Of a stretch of 64,000 nt of DNA, positions 30,478-42,662 are shown piece after piece (the stretch's first letter is position 1; each line of letters starts with the position of its first letter). The notes beneath the pieces were generated by a model. It ran no database searches. It worked only from the letters and a program-made list of their open reading frames with translations, and was not told where the DNA came from. The stretch is from Labyrinthula sp. Ha (taxonomy: Eukaryota; Sar; Bigyra; Labyrinthulida; Labyrinthulaceae), in contig JAALGZ010000010.1 of NCBI GenBank assembly GCA_015227615.1, forward strand, positions 124,001 to 188,000, read 5' to 3'. The translations under genes were made by a program, and so were the position numbers.

Positions 30478-32286
30478 ATGGACACTGAGCTGGACATTTC
30501 TGAAGCCAAAGCTGAAGATACCAATATATCTCCTCCGACTATAGAAGAACTTGAGGAGACAGCGAAAACGCTAAAGAACTATAAAGTGCCTGGACCTGAT
30601 GGAATCAGAAACGAAATCCTAAAGAATAACAAAATAACACTGAAATACTTGCAGCAACTTGCAGAAGAACTATTTTTAGATCCAAGCGGCCTGAACAAAA
30701 GTGAACTTATATCTTTCTCTACTGGAAACATCATATTCCTATACAAAAAAGGAAACCATCAACTTCCTTCCAACTATAGGCCAATATCCTTGCTTAACAC
30801 TTCCTACAAACTAATCACTAAAATAATAAACAACAGACTAAAGAATACCCTGGAAAGAACAGTGGGAAACTACCAGTCTGGGTTTAGAGAAAATACAGGA
30901 ACTAGACAAAAAATTCAACTTCTCTTGAACCGCTGTAAACTCAGCCAGATGGAGAACTCGAAAACACTTTGTCTTTTCATAGACCTCAAAAAAGCTTTTG
31001 ACTCTTATAAACATCCTTTTCTTGAGCTAAACTTAAAAGAGAGAAAAGTTCCTGAAAGCTTTGTTAACATAATTCTTTACCTATATAAATATGCCGCAGT
31101 TCAAGTAAAGATAGGAAAACATATAAGTGACAGAGTAGAAATAAATAAAGGCGTGCTACAAGGTGACTCACTAAGTCCCATACTATTTGTACTTGCTCTG
31201 GACTCTCTGCTTCGAAGGATAATAAAGAAAATAAACTTAAACTTTCCAGAAGCAGAACTCTCCTTTCAAAACATTCTTGGATTTATTGACGACCTTTGTA
31301 TCCTGAGTAGAGATAGAAACATCTTGAAGCACTTTGTTCAATATGCAGAAGAACTCTCACAATTGTCTAGCCTAAAAATAAATACACAGAAAACTCAACT
31401 CATGGGAATAGTCAGGAGAAGAAAGCTCAAAGATAAGCTTTCGGACACTGCAATCCAACAACTGGTCAATAAATACACCTGCACTTCTTGTTCCAGAAAC
31501 TTCTCGTCAAAAGATGCCCTGGTAGGACATAAAGCTCAGTGTCTTGGACCGGGAACCGCGATAGTTCGCAGTAGAAAGGGCACTACAGCAGTTGCTGTAG
31601 CTGAACAAAACTTCCTCTATAACAATATCCCAATAGAAGGAGACATGGAAACCAACCTTGGAACCATCAAAGGAGTAAAAACCTTTAGATATCTTGGAGT
31701 GGATATAACAGCAACAGCTGAAACCCACGTTAATCCATTCGCTAGAATACGCGCTGCACAGAAAACTCTTCACAAACTGCAATCGATACTGAGAAATAAT
31801 ATGCTGACTGTCAGGAGGAAGAAGAACATAGTGAAAGCACTTGTGGTCTCAAAAATCCAATATGGCAGCGAGTTCTGGAACCTGGAAAACAAAGATACAT
31901 CTAAAGCCCTGAACAAACTCTCCAGAGATATAAAAAGAACTCTCCTTCAACCTAATCCAACACAACCACTTGAACATTCGAAGCAGACCAATATCCTCAA
32001 AGCCGGTGATATAAACATCCTAAAAATATTAAAAGAAAAACAAAAAAGGTGGCTGGAAACATGCACGACTGCAGAGATGGATATGGAACTAGCGGAATCT
32101 TCAAGGAAACTTGAAACATATCTTTTGCCACAAACTGCTACTCCAACTGAAAGCTTAAACATGCCTCTGGAACATATAAGTGAAGAGCTAGAGCACCATG
32201 AACCACGCCCTCCCCTTCACCCGCCACCACCAGGGGAGAACATGCTCGCCCACAGCATTTGGCACCACAAACAACACCTTAGCTGA
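30478..32286 (+). CDS. Non-LTR reverse transcriptase with C2HC zinc finger (602 aa)
   Basis: Intact frame of 602 residues. Reverse transcriptase blocks are in order: KVPGPDGIRNEILK, SNYRPISLLNTSYKL, LFIDLKKAFDS, GVLQGDSLSPILF, and the catalytic FIDD at residues 269-272 (codons 31282-31293), where Ile replaces the usual Ala. A Cys-x2-Cys-x12-His-x3-Cys finger follows at residues 335-355, inserted before a typical thumb block (FRYLGVDI). The end is Pro-rich (PPLHPPPPGEN). The true start is upstream and lost to a frameshift at 30411-30417. Enzyme core residues look intact, but without endonuclease this copy is not autonomous. Confidence 0.85.
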   Translation: MDTELDISEAKAEDTNISPPTIEELEETAKTLKNYKVPGPDGIRNEILKNNKITLKYLQQLAEELFLDPSGLNKSELISFSTGNIIFLYKKGNHQLPSNYRPISLLNTSYKLITKIINNRLKNTLERTVGNYQSGFRENTGTRQKIQLLLNRCKLSQMENSKTLCLFIDLKKAFDSYKHPFLELNLKERKVPESFVNIILYLYKYAAVQVKIGKHISDRVEINKGVLQGDSLSPILFVLALDSLLRRIIKKINLNFPEAELSFQNILGFIDDLCILSRDRNILKHFVQYAEELSQLSSLKINTQKTQLMGIVRRRKLKDKLSDTAIQQLVNKYTCTSCSRNFSSKDALVGHKAQCLGPGTAIVRSRKGTTAVAVAEQNFLYNNIPIEGDMETNLGTIKGVKTFRYLGVDITATAETHVNPFARIRAAQKTLHKLQSILRNNMLTVRRKKNIVKALVVSKIQYGSEFWNLENKDTSKALNKLSRDIKRTLLQPNPTQPLEHSKQTNILKAGDINILKILKEKQKRWLETCTTAEMDMELAESSRKLETYLLPQTATPTESLNMPLEHISEELEHHEPRPPLHPPPPGENMLAHSIWHHKQHLS

Positions 32287-32539
32287 CCACTTGATAGTAT
32301 TCCCATGTGCATTTCAGGTAGCTTCGGCCTTCGGTTGCCTCTTGAATGGATAACTGGAGCATACTTATCTGGATCTCTTCATAAACCACGATTATCTTGT
32401 AAAATAGAGCAATGAGCGACAGAAGAAGGAAAAAACTGTTGCAGGACATCTCGATATGATCAACGAAGGAACTTGAAACAATTTATTTGATATCAGAAAC
32501 TCCGGATATGAAACACGACGTTATCTCAATCTCTTCCAT

Positions 32540-32850
32540 GATTTCTTGCGTGATTTGTTATTTTCGATTTGGATTGGATACAAATTTTGGGAAATAGATA
32601 TTTGGGAAATCGATACCTAGGAAGATCATATACGATAAATGAGTACATCGGGAAAACTATCGTGATCACACCAACAGCGTCCCGAGGTCTCGAAAACCAA
32701 ATAATATAACGAATTTTCGCGTGATTTGCAGATAGTGATTCAGACTTATACAAATCACGGGAAATCACTACTCTCGAGAGATCAAACAAGATAAGTGAGT
32801 ACAACGGGAAAACTATCGAGATCATACCAGTAGTCCCGAAACCACGACAA
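32540..32850. repeat. Two imperfect 155-bp units in the LINE 3' region
   Basis: Both units start near a gcgtgattt motif and contain cgggaaaactatcg followed by gatca and, later, tcccga. The offset is about 156 bp (gagtac at 32641 and 32797). They are diverged, with indels. Confidence 0.55.
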
Positions 32851-32996
32851 CCAGTTTAGTCTAGTGACAGTAGGAGCACGGGACGGGAAGCTTCCCTAGT
32901 GAGCGGCGGACCGGCATCGGACCCTAAGATAAACGCATAGACGGATATGCAGATGTAGTGCCTTACTCCCACCTTTAACTATTAACTATTAACTAA

Positions 32997-33653
32997 AACC
33001 ACTATTTGTCTGTAAGGACATGCAGAATTAGCCTATACAAAGATGATGGATCACAAAAATTCAAACCATATTCCAACCTCATATATTGGAACTTGCCGAT
33101 ACAGAACTCCCTAAAATGAATGCTACACATTCGTAGTCTAAAATATAACAAAATAATACAATCATAAAATCATATGTGAAGAAAAAGGGGGGGGCAAAAA
33201 TTACAAGACTGCGAACTCTGTTTATCACAACACTGCAAACAAGAAGCGGTTACTCTTAGTTTTCCCAGAACATGAGAAGTCATAAAAACCTTGATATATC
33301 CCTCTTTGATTTATATTTGGCATAAGATCTTCAATTTTCACTTTTTTTTCATTGTTTTAAGCTCAACCGCAAAAATGCTTGACTAGTTGAGAAAATTCTT
33401 CTCTCTTAAACAACCAATGCAAATGGCGAGCTGAAGAGCAATCATCAACTGGGTTCTACAGATATAATTCATTATATTTTAGGTAAGAATAAGGAGTTGC
33501 TGGATGTCAATGTTAATGATACTTCTAGTGGAGAAGGTTAAGAGACATAGTTGCAGTGATGAAAGGCCTATTTATGAATGAGAAAAACATTCCAAAAGTC
33601 TGTTATGGTATCCCATACATGGGAAAGACATAAATTGTTAAAAAAATGAAAGG
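32997..33653. other. No gene seen
   Basis: AT-rich DNA after the LINE tail, with a run of eight G near 33187-33194. No supported frame. Confidence 0.45.
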
Positions 33654-34040
33654 AGAATGAGGTTGCTCTTGATGAAAAGAAAACTAGTCTCAGACTTGCT
33701 ACTAATATGTTAAAAACTGAAGGTGGAACAGTTCAAGGTACCATATTAAGACATCCAATAAAATATACCTTTGATGATCATAGCAAGAACAAAGGCGATG
33801 CTTCAAGGGATACTATAGTGAAGCGATTCTATGTTAAGTTGTCATATCATCTAATGCCGAAGAAGAACTGAGCTCTGTAAAAGGAAAAAAAAATAGAAAA
33901 GGCGCACCAAGCATTAGACTTCTTGCAGTACGAAACAAATGTATGTTTAAGATACTTCCTGTGAACCCTTTCGAACAATTAGGCATCAAACTCTGTAGGA
34001 AAAAGTTCAAGTGTTCTCTAACTTCATTATTTTAGAAAGA
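33654..34040 (+). pseudogene. Coding-like remnant, unknown family
   Basis: A frame open for about 70 codons (containing TSLRLATNMLKTEGGTVQGT and ending LSYHLMPKKN at TGA 33869-33871) is followed in another frame by KGAPSIRLLAVRNKCMFKIL up to about 34035. Composition is coding-like, but the two parts do not share a frame, the first lacks an early ATG, and I see no clean intron. Either a spliced gene I cannot resolve or a decayed one. Confidence 0.35.
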
Positions 34041-35180
34041 ATAAGATGAATATGAAGCAGATAATTTTTCTCGGTGAAAATAAGCGGTAATGGATATCAT
34101 TGAAAATGTTAGAAAAAAGAAAAAACATCTATAAGACAAGTTGTTATGACGATACGTGATGATCAAACTTTTGAAGGGTACGATAACATCACTTGATGCT
34201 TTGTTCAAAGCTGCATTACCCAAAGGAAACGGGGTTGGATGACAAAAACCATTGGGAACATCTACGGGTTTAGCCAAAAATTTATGATGCCAAAAAATTT
34301 ATTCACTTGAAGACTAGTTTCAGTTAGATCTTCAGCTGTGTGAGAACCTGAAGTAGATGGAAGGGAAAGATGATTAGAAAAAACCTTAAAATTTAAGAAA
34401 TGTATCTTTATTGAAGTCAAGTGGGGTTCTTTTCCATAAAATTAGCACCATTGTGTGTAAATCGTTTATTTTATGAATATAAACTAGTTTGGTTGGGTAT
34501 CTTGGTTTTAAAACTTACTCTGAAGGTGTGATATTTATGTGAAGATTCTTGTGGTTTTCATGCTAAAAATTTAGAAGTACCTGTTAAATTTACACAGTAA
34601 TTTCAAATTTGGAAAGTTACAGCTTAGTTTGCCTCAAATTGAGGTTTGAAAGCACTCTATATAGTAAAAACCGAACGTTATAGTTCCTGCAAGAGGGCTT
34701 CTTGTTGACTATTCTCATGTCTACGTCTCTCCCTCTTCTCACCCATCAACAGTAAGGGTCAATTTATAGCGACAAAGATTATGACAAACACGAAGAACGC
34801 AGTAAGAATGTTTTTCATTAGTTTTCTCCAGTTCTTTCTTTCTTTGAACACGTAAAACTTAAGGCTAAGTTCAAATCATAGTTGGGTTTTGAATTAAAAT
34901 GGATATTTGGGTCTTGGGCCATATGATCCAATTTATTATTCATAATCCATTGATATTCAAGCTTAAATCAGAATCATTTGATAAGAAACAAAATCAAAAT
35001 TCTTTTATTGATAATCAAAATCAAAATGATTATCAAATTATTATTGATAAATTTTATCAAATTCGAAATCAAAATTTGAATAAAAACATTTTTTAAACGG
35101 GATTCTCATTAATTCTCGATAAGAAAATATATTTCTCGAATTTCAAATAAAAAAACTAATTTAAACAAAAAACGTAAAAA
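34041..35180. other. Spacer upstream of the Roco gene
   Basis: No gene recognised. 34970-35095 is low-complexity and rich in the words atcaaaat and ttgataa; the frame across it (34899-35096) encodes an Asn/Gln/Ile-rich run and is probably chance. The Roco promoter should lie at the right end, but no distinct box is visible. Confidence 0.45.
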
Positions 35181-37769
35181 ATGTCATTTAAAGCCCCATC
35201 AATTAAACAACAATTTGAGAACAGAAATGAAAGCAGAGAGTTCAGGATTCAATGGTTAATTTATTTCCCCTTCTAATTCATAGGTCTTTTGATGTGAATA
35301 TGAACCCAACTGAAAGGGAAAGGTTTGGAAAAGAAGCAGAAGAGTTTGTTCAACAAATGAATGTGAACAAAGAGATTATATTTTTGATGTATTCATATAT
35401 TTTGTTTTATTCTTTAGTTTTTACTTCTGCCCTTTAGATTTTATTGGAAAAAACCTTTCTATTTGGTTTGAAAAGTTTCCAAAGGTTAAAATACTTCAGT
35501 TTTTTCTTGTTTTGTTTTTATTTTAGGTTTTTATATTGTCATTTAAACACCTTGAATTTTATTGGAATGGAAAAAATAAAACAAAAACTGAATATTCAGT
35601 CACTGGGGTATATTTTCTATTTTTTTATGTTTTAGCTTTAAATTGTGCAATGTTCCAGTAGACAATTCTCTTTCCCAGTTTTTAAAAGGACAAAACATAA
35701 AGGCAATAAAGTAAACTTCTTCTTATTTATGTTAAATATTAGTTTCATGAAAAATAATATCAAAGAAGAAACATTTGTTCAAATATTGGAAGAAGTTTCA
35801 AAAATGAATACTTTGATAAGTGTTTCGTATTCTCTTTTCTTTTCTTTATCTCTAGTATTCAAGAAGATGACTTGAGGATTGATAACGCAGAAATTACCGC
35901 TGTAACAAAAGGGTGTTTGGAAAATTTACCTTTTTTGTTGAAGTTTATGTTTATTTTTGTTTTGTTTTGACTTTTAGTTTGCGAGTTGGTGAAATAAATA
36001 TTGAAGAAAACAAAGATGAAGTTCAAGATTTACTTGATAATCATTCTTCTCTTTTATTATTTGAACTTGGAAAGAATATTTTCAATACTAAAAATTTAGA
36101 AGAAAGACTTAAACATTATGTTTCAACAGTGCTAAAAGATAAATACAATAGAACAACTCTTTTAAATGAATGTCAAGTTCTTTTTATGGGTGATGGAAGA
36201 GTTGGAAAAACTTCTACCATAAGAAGTTTATTTGACAAAAGTTTTTTACTTGATAATAATTCAACTTTAGTTTTGAATGATATTGATATATTTTCAATAA
36301 ACCCAGATAATTATAACTGGAACTCAATATCTAAATATAAACTAAGTGTTCAGAGAGTTAAAAATAGTCTTCCCCGTGTTGTTTATTATGATTTTGATCC
36401 TAATCAAGAAATTGAAACAAACTATAAACTTGATTTTGAAAAAGAACTTCTTTCAAGAACAGTTTCTGATGAAAAGTTTATTGAACATATGAAAACAAAT
36501 AATTTTGTTTTTGCTAAAAATGATATTTATTTTCGGGTTTATGATTTTGGTGGACAAGAAATATTTTCTTCTGTTCATCATATTTTTATGAACTCAAATT
36601 CTCTTTATTTTCTAGTTTTTAATATGACAAAAATATCTCAAAATGATTTATTTAGATTAAAATTTTGGTGTGAAAGTATTTTAAAAAATACAGAAAAAGC
36701 ACCAGTTATTTTTATTGGTACATATTTAAAAAGATATAAAAGAAAGAATATTAAAGATACAAATCTAGAAATAATACAAAATAAACTTCAAGACTTTGTT
36801 GAAAATCTTTCTTCTGAGTTAAATATATTGAAAAATGATATGAATATTTTCTTTCCTATTGAGAATTCAAAATTAGATTCTCAAGAGAAAAAAGATATAA
36901 AAGATAAAATAAAAAGTCTTGTTTCTGGAGCAGCTGGAATAAATAAAGAAAATTTTCTTAACTTTAGAATAGGAACTCCTTGGCTTCTTTTCCTTGATAA
37001 TTGTCGAGAACAAACAAATATTATGACTTTGAAAGAATTTGAAGATAAATCTTATCCTTGTGGTTTTGAAGATTGGGAAGTTGAAAGAATGCTTGAAATA
37101 TATTCAAAAGCTGGTTTAATTTGTTATTTTCCTTATTTAGATTTGGAAGCAGATGAAAACTTTATATTTTTTGCACCTTCTTATCTTGCTCAAGCTTTAG
37201 GTAAGTTTATCAGAGATCCAAATTTTCATGAACTTGCATTTAGAATTCCAAGTGATAAATTTTCTTTATATAGAATTTATGTTGATAAAGGAAAACTAAA
37301 TAAAGAACTTTTTAATATTTTATTAAAAGAATATTCTGATAAAGAAAAGAAATATATTTTAAGTTTGGCTTTGAAAAGTTTAGTTTTGATACCTGTAGAA
37401 AAAGAAAATGATGTTTTTATTCTTCCTGAATTACTTCCTGAACTAAAGAGAGCAAAAATAAAACCTTCTTTTAAAACTGATATTAAAATAGTTTTCAAAA
37501 GTCTTGTTCGTTTGGCTGTTTTTGTAAAAGTTGTCTTTTTATTTCTTAAGGATGAAGATATTCTTGAATCACTTTTATTCAAAGGATTTTCAAGAATTAT
37601 TTTCAAAAACAAAAGAATAGTTGATATTTTTTTAAACACTGAAACTGAACTTAGTTTTACTCTTGTTCAAGGAAATAATTTAGAATGGTTAAAACAAAAT
37701 GTTGAACTGATTTCAGAAGAACTACAAGAAGTTAAAGAAAATGAAGTAATATTTGAGAACAATAGCTAG
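35181..37769 (+). CDS. Roco-family GTPase with leucine-rich repeats (8 exons, 792 aa)
   Basis: Exons: 35181-35254, 35284-35388, 35418-35498, 35527-35607, 35636-35710, 35743-35826, 35856-35942, 35978-37769, giving 793 codons in one frame. All seven introns are 28-35 bp, GT...TAG, T-rich and phase 2. Exons 2-7 are all multiples of three and each encodes about one leucine-rich repeat (for example FVQILEEVSKMNTLISVS). Then comes a Roc GTPase domain: P-loop GDGRVGKTS at residues 267-275, switch II DFGGQE at 385-390, and a weak G4 (GTYLK instead of THLD). COR starts near residue 530. There is no kinase domain. Family knowledge: Roco proteins are dimeric GTPases acting in signalling. Stop is TAG. 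Confidence 0.92.
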
Positions 37770-38509
37770 AATTGGATTTGAATAGAATATTATCTAATAT
37801 ATGAGTCGAGTATTTGTGTATTTCTTTAACTCTTTTGATAGTAAAAGTGATTTATTGGACTGGAATAATCTGAAAATAATAATATTTATTTTTATTGCAT
37901 TCTTGCACTTATTAAAGAATTATCAATGATTTTGTAACTAGTTTTCCATCTATTTAAATAAAGAAAGCTTTGAAATTATAGAACTTTATTCTGGAAAGTT
38001 TATTTTACTCATAGCATAAAAAAGAATAGTTCAGCTATATCTATTTTAAAACAAATATATTCTTGGTTTAATTCATAGTACCAATGAAAGTAAGAGAACT
38101 ATTCAAGTTATTCATAGCAAGAATTCTTTCATAAATAACCTGTTGATGTATTTACACAAGAAATATATACTTCCTGGAGATAATGTGATTTCGTAGCTGG
38201 ACAGAAAGTTCGATTCAATGAACAAAAACTAAGTATCCATGTTCAAATTTATTCAATATGTAAGTGCTTTGCTTATGACAAGGCAAAGTATTACTTTATG
38301 TTAAAGAAACTATTATAAAGAGACAATTCCAACCAAAATATATTGTATGATCTACTAATATTTTTTTCACATTATGTAAATTAAACCACATGTTTAAAAA
38401 ACTTTCTTGGAATATTCTGATACATTTTGTCACCATATAAATCTGCAATAAATCCAATATACCTTTATAAATACAAACAGTTGCTGCAAACTTCAAAATA
38501 CACATTTAG

Positions 38510-39870
38510 TGTTTTTTCTGTTTAAGAGGCTCAGAAAAAACACATTACGCGTTTCTATTGACGATATTTTATTCCTTACAGCTCCATCTTCCGAATATAT
38601 CTCAACTTTCTCATTCTTGTTGATATTTTTAACATCTTTAAATACATACTATGATTAATATCACTGTTCGTTAAATACTAAATTAAATTTTCCTTAACAG
38701 ATTTTTCTTTACAAAAAGTGGTTATTAATTCTTATTCACTGTGTATCAAATATTATTTACTGTATAAGAAACATTACCAAGAATTGGATATCCGTATTTT
38801 TATATTAAACTAATAGAAATACAAAATCTTTTTTGTTTACTTGTAAAAAGAACCTTTTCCAATTATTTGATAAACAGTCCATATATATATTGTTTTGTTC
38901 ATCTGAATCCATTTATCTCTCTTTGGAATTAAGAATATATTTATTAAAACTTGGTTTCAATATTTTTTGAATACCTTTTTGATAAGTTAATTTAACTTCT
39001 GCAAAAGCTTAATTGGAGTTTACTAATTCAATACCCTATTTAATCACAGGATATTCTTCGTATAAATATTTCTGTATAACTTTTTCTGCTTCTTCCACTG
39101 GAATCTATCTTAGTTCAACTAAGCCAAAATATTCTAACCTTGATTTCAGTTTTATTAATACTTCTTGACTATATATGTTCATTTTTCAGTGTTCAGGATT
39201 CCGCCCATTTACATATCAACTCACGCAACCAAAAACAACCCTTTGCTTTCTTATCCAAATATTCAAAATCAACATAAAATTTTCTTTTTTTTACAGCTCA
39301 TTCAACAAGATAAAAATATCTGTTTAATAATTTTTCTTTATATGTTTTACATCTTCCTTGCACAAGCGTCCAATAGAATAAGCCAAAAATGTTTCTCCAA
39401 CTACATCATTAATATAATAAGAAATAACAACACTAACTTTACTTTTGTTTCTACTGAAAACAAAATTTGAAAAATTTTCTTCTCTATGAGATAGAGGTTA
39501 TGTTTTAAGTAATGTAATACTTGCCAATTTAAATTACAGCAGTTATAAGCTGATCTGCTTCAAAACTTCAAGTTTATCAGCACCAGCTTCTAAATATTAA
39601 TGAGTTCGTGTTTTTTCTGACGTTTTAGGTTCTGTATGAAAGAAAAGCAGCAGGAAAACTAGCTAAAACCCTAAAAGCAAATTTCAACTTCGCTTCATTA
39701 TAGAGTTTTTTCAACTAGAACAATTCGTGCTGTGCTTTAAAATCTGCCAGCATAGGAATAGCTTCATCTGAAAATGTGTGAAAACGAATAAATTTTGATA
39801 TTGTGCAACTTAAGTCCCTGAACTTTAGCAATAGTTTATAAAACTTTGTTCTAATTTTGTAAGGCTCTAT
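38510..39870 (-). pseudogene. Decayed minus-strand gene downstream of Roco copy B
   Basis: Partner of the remnant at 1490-2790. Minus-strand stretches include SDEAIPMLADFKAQHELF near 39770, INDVVGETFLAYSIGRLC near 39400, LKSRLEYFGLVELR near 39125 and VEIYSEDGAVRNK near 38595. Stops interrupt all of them, and several lie at the same place in copy A. Function unknown; a BAH-like start is suggested only by the copy A sequence. Confidence 0.4.
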
Positions 39871-40050
39871 TTTATTTGGTTATTGAGACTGAAATATTTC
39901 ATCTGAGAATAATATTTAAGGTGTCTTGAAAAATGAGTTTAGTTATGTTTAAAAATATCCAAAGAGTTTTATAATAAATGAAAAAAAAGAATTAACCAGA
40001 AACAGTATGACAAAATTATCCAAAATTGGTTTTTTGCATAACAGAAGGTC

Positions 40051-40144
40051 ATACGAATTCCGGTAATTCATAATTTTTTTTTCAAAATTTCGTGTTAGAA
40101 TTTCCCTAGGTAAGAATTAAGCCAGTTTTAGCCGGAATTCGTAT
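40051..40144. repeat. Inverted repeat inside the left end of the Crypton-like element
   Basis: ATACGAATTCCGG at 40051-40063 is repeated inverted, without mismatch, at 40132-40144, with a 68-bp loop. The position near the left end suggests a recombinase-binding site or a folded end; this is inference. Confidence 0.6.
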
Positions 40145-40596
40145 AACCGCTGTCATATTTTTTTAAAGAGCCAATGAACAGGCCTTCTACTTTTGCGAAC
40201 CTTTGCAGAAGAGATCACCGGGTAAAATCACAGTGGGGGATTACCATACAATTCTAATTTACTGAAAACAAATACAAATCAAACAAAGAGTGCTCAAAAA
40301 GAAAGAAATAGGTAAAAATCGGCAAATAATTTATCTTTTTTAACGATTTTTGGCTTGTTGGAAAGCTCTTTTAGAGCTACTTCTTCTTATTTATTTTACT
40401 TTGTGATATCTTCTGTATTTTTTGACGATATGCGATTTTACTATTTTCCTAAATTGCGAGCAAAAGAAGAGAAAACAATGGGTTAAACTTTGTTGCTTTC
40501 CTTGCTCATGTTAGGGAAAAGTAGTTTTATGTTTCACCTAACATCTAAATTGTTGCTAGAACCTGTTTCCTACTTAATTTTTTAGTTTGAAGAAAA

Positions 40597-42662
40597 ATGG
40601 ACGGTCGTTTGAATGAAGAGGATTGGGCAGAGATTTCACAACATGTTTCTGAAATCAGACCAAACACAATTGCCAAAAACTCTCAGAGCTCGTACGAGGG
40701 TTGTTACACCCGATTTCTAGCTTGGTGCTTAAGACAAACCCAATGTCTTTGCTGAAGATTTTCTTAACAAGTTGAAGGAAGGAAGTGATGCTGAAGTGCC
40801 AATGAGTTTAAAACTCATTAGGAAAACAATTTAAACCTTTCCGAATTTACCACCTTTGAAATTTGATGATCTTGATGTAGAAACCTTCATGTCGTGGATT
40901 TTAACTAAGAAAAGAAGTGATGGGAGCTTCTTCAGTTTTTCTAGTTAATCAACTCACCGTTCTGCTCTTTACAGTCTTTACCGTCAACACAAAGTTCATT
41001 TCAGTTCTGAGTTCGAGAACGAGTTAAAAAAATCGTTTTAGAGGGTTTAAAAGAAAAGTTGCTTCGGAAGAGCAAGCAGGTCAAAGTGTGATTGAACGTC
41101 GGAAAGATCCTCTTACAATTCCTTTGCTCAAGATCCTTAATTTAGCTATGTTGCACACTGAGAAAACAGATTTTGTATTCTTCAAGACATTTTTAACAAT
41201 CACTTGGAACTTAATGTGTAGAGCTGTTAGCACTTTTAGCATTCATTACAGGCATTTAACTTGGAAAGAAGATGCCCTTTGCATCATTTTCTGCCATCAG
41301 AAGAATGATCAAGCAGGTGAAAAAGCAAGAGATCCTAGACACGTTTACGTTAATCCGCTACAACCTGAAATTTGTCCAGTTTTTCCCTTGGCATGTACTG
41401 CTCAATCTTTGGATTTGGAGATGGCACCTCTCTTTTTGGTGGAAACAATCAGTACGACAGATTTAGAAAAGTTCAGAAAAGAATTTTTAGTCTTGATGAA
41501 GTTGAGAACGAGCTTAGGAGAAGAGGTTTGACTCCTGAGGAGTTTGGAACTCATTCCCTAAGAAAAGGTGCAGCAACTTTTTGTGCTTCAGGTCACACCA
41601 ATGCACCTCCAATTGCTGCAGTTCAGTTACGTGCTGGATGGTCAATGGGCACTGTTTTAAAAGTCTACCTTCGCTTTGAAGCTGCTGGAGATCAGTACGT
41701 GGGACGTACTGTAAGCGGTCTACCAATTAGTAGCTACAAGTTTTCTACATTACCACCAGGATTTAAGTTTGATGATAACCAGGTAGAAAGAGCTAAGCAG
41801 TTGATGTTTCCAAGCACTCCAAAACAAATCTCTTTGACTCTTGAGTTTTGTTTAGCATCAATGGTGTACCATGAGAATTTTTTAAGAAAAGAGCTACCAG
41901 AAAATCATCTTCTTTTTAACACCCCAATTTTTCAGGAGAAAGGCCTAATTCAAACTCTTAGAAAAAAAGTGATTTGCGGTGTTTCTAACTCTGATGGAAG
42001 TGGTCTCCAGGCGACAGGAATTCTCGCACACGTAGACATCTTAACAAAACTTCATCATGTAGGTAGAGTTGTAGATGAATTGGTTCACCGAAATGAAAGA
42101 TCTAGAATTGAGGACAGATCAATCATTTTTACCCGAATTAAAGATGTTTTAGAGGAATGTGATGTTGGATCTGGAGTAATCACACATGATGTACTAAAAA
42201 GATGTTAGATGAAGCATTTGCAAAGCATGAAACAGAGTTTCTCTTAGAAAGAATGAGAAACCTTACAGGCAATGATGGTAATGAAGAGGAAAGGGTTGAA
42301 AACATGATAAGCTCTACTCCTCCATCCGCCTTAAACCTTTGGCCAGATAATGTTCTAAGACGTGTTCGTGTACGGTTGTTATTTTCGAAGAGAAATGCGC
42401 GTTCTCTCTGGTTGATTTGCAACTGTGGCAATGTTGTAAAAAACCTACAACAGTTGAAAACTTCCACGCCAATCGACATGCCTAATCGTAATTGCCAAAA
42501 AAACTCAGTGTTTTTTAATTCTTGTTGAACTTACCTGAGAATGAAGAAAGCAGGAAAAACCTGTCTCCATCAATTAAAAGTCTTCGAGATGCTCAACTTT
42601 GGTTTGATGAATGTAAAAAGGTTCTTGTAGTAAAAAAAAGTTACCCCAATGAAGAGATCTAA
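40597..42662 (+). pseudogene. Tyrosine recombinase (Crypton-type), broken
   Basis: ATG at 40597 starts MDGRLNEEDWAEISQHVSEI, a core-binding-type N-terminal region. The coding sense then passes through several frameshifts and stops (TAA near 40833 and 40949, frameshifts near 40725, 41040, 41410 and 42195). The catalytic part is recognisable: Arg in LMCRAVSTFSIHYRH, Lys in CHQKNDQAGE, His-x2-Arg in THSLRKGAA, then RAGWSMGTVLKVYLRFE with the presumed catalytic Tyr, and GDQYVGRTVSGLP. The longest open piece is 41372-42208. The C-terminal part continues at 42202-42528 in a shifted frame and ends near 42662. The gene converges on the opposing gene, their ends overlapping by 4 bp. Confidence 0.85.

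Larger units (their letters stand above)
30190..32996 (+). mobile_element. 5'-truncated LINE with zinc finger and tandem tail
   Basis: The element contains the end of the region upstream of reverse transcriptase, a long reverse transcriptase frame, a 700-bp 3' untranslated region clearly richer in G and C than the flanks, and a tail of three TTAACTA units near 32974-32995. Short tandem tails are usual at LINE 3' ends. No endonuclease domain is present, so it is truncated at the 5' side or the rest has eroded. No target duplication was found. Confidence 0.75.

Noticed and set aside
34899-35096. A 65-residue frame before the Roco gene
   Set aside because: It encodes a low-complexity Asn/Gln/Ile run produced by AT-rich repeats.
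35913-35977. A 65-bp last intron in the Roco gene
   Set aside because: A 35-bp intron (35943-35977) keeps the frame, gives a better leucine-rich repeat and matches the size and phase of the other six introns.
35181-37769. A kinase domain following COR, as in LRRK proteins
   Set aside because: The frame ends about 90 residues after the conserved part of COR, and no kinase motifs occur downstream.
38500-39180. Reassignment of TAA/TAG to sense codons, suggested by long frames with only TAA/TAG interruptions
   Set aside because: The intact Roco, pol and nucleoside-hydrolase frames contain no internal TAA or TAG over thousands of codons and end at ordinary stops. The interrupted frames also contain TGA and frameshifts, as expected for pseudogenes.
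39165-39470. A 101-residue plus-strand frame downstream of the Roco gene
   Set aside because: The duplicated counterpart near 2160-2450 has stops and indels, and the minus strand of the same DNA carries the better-supported remnant.
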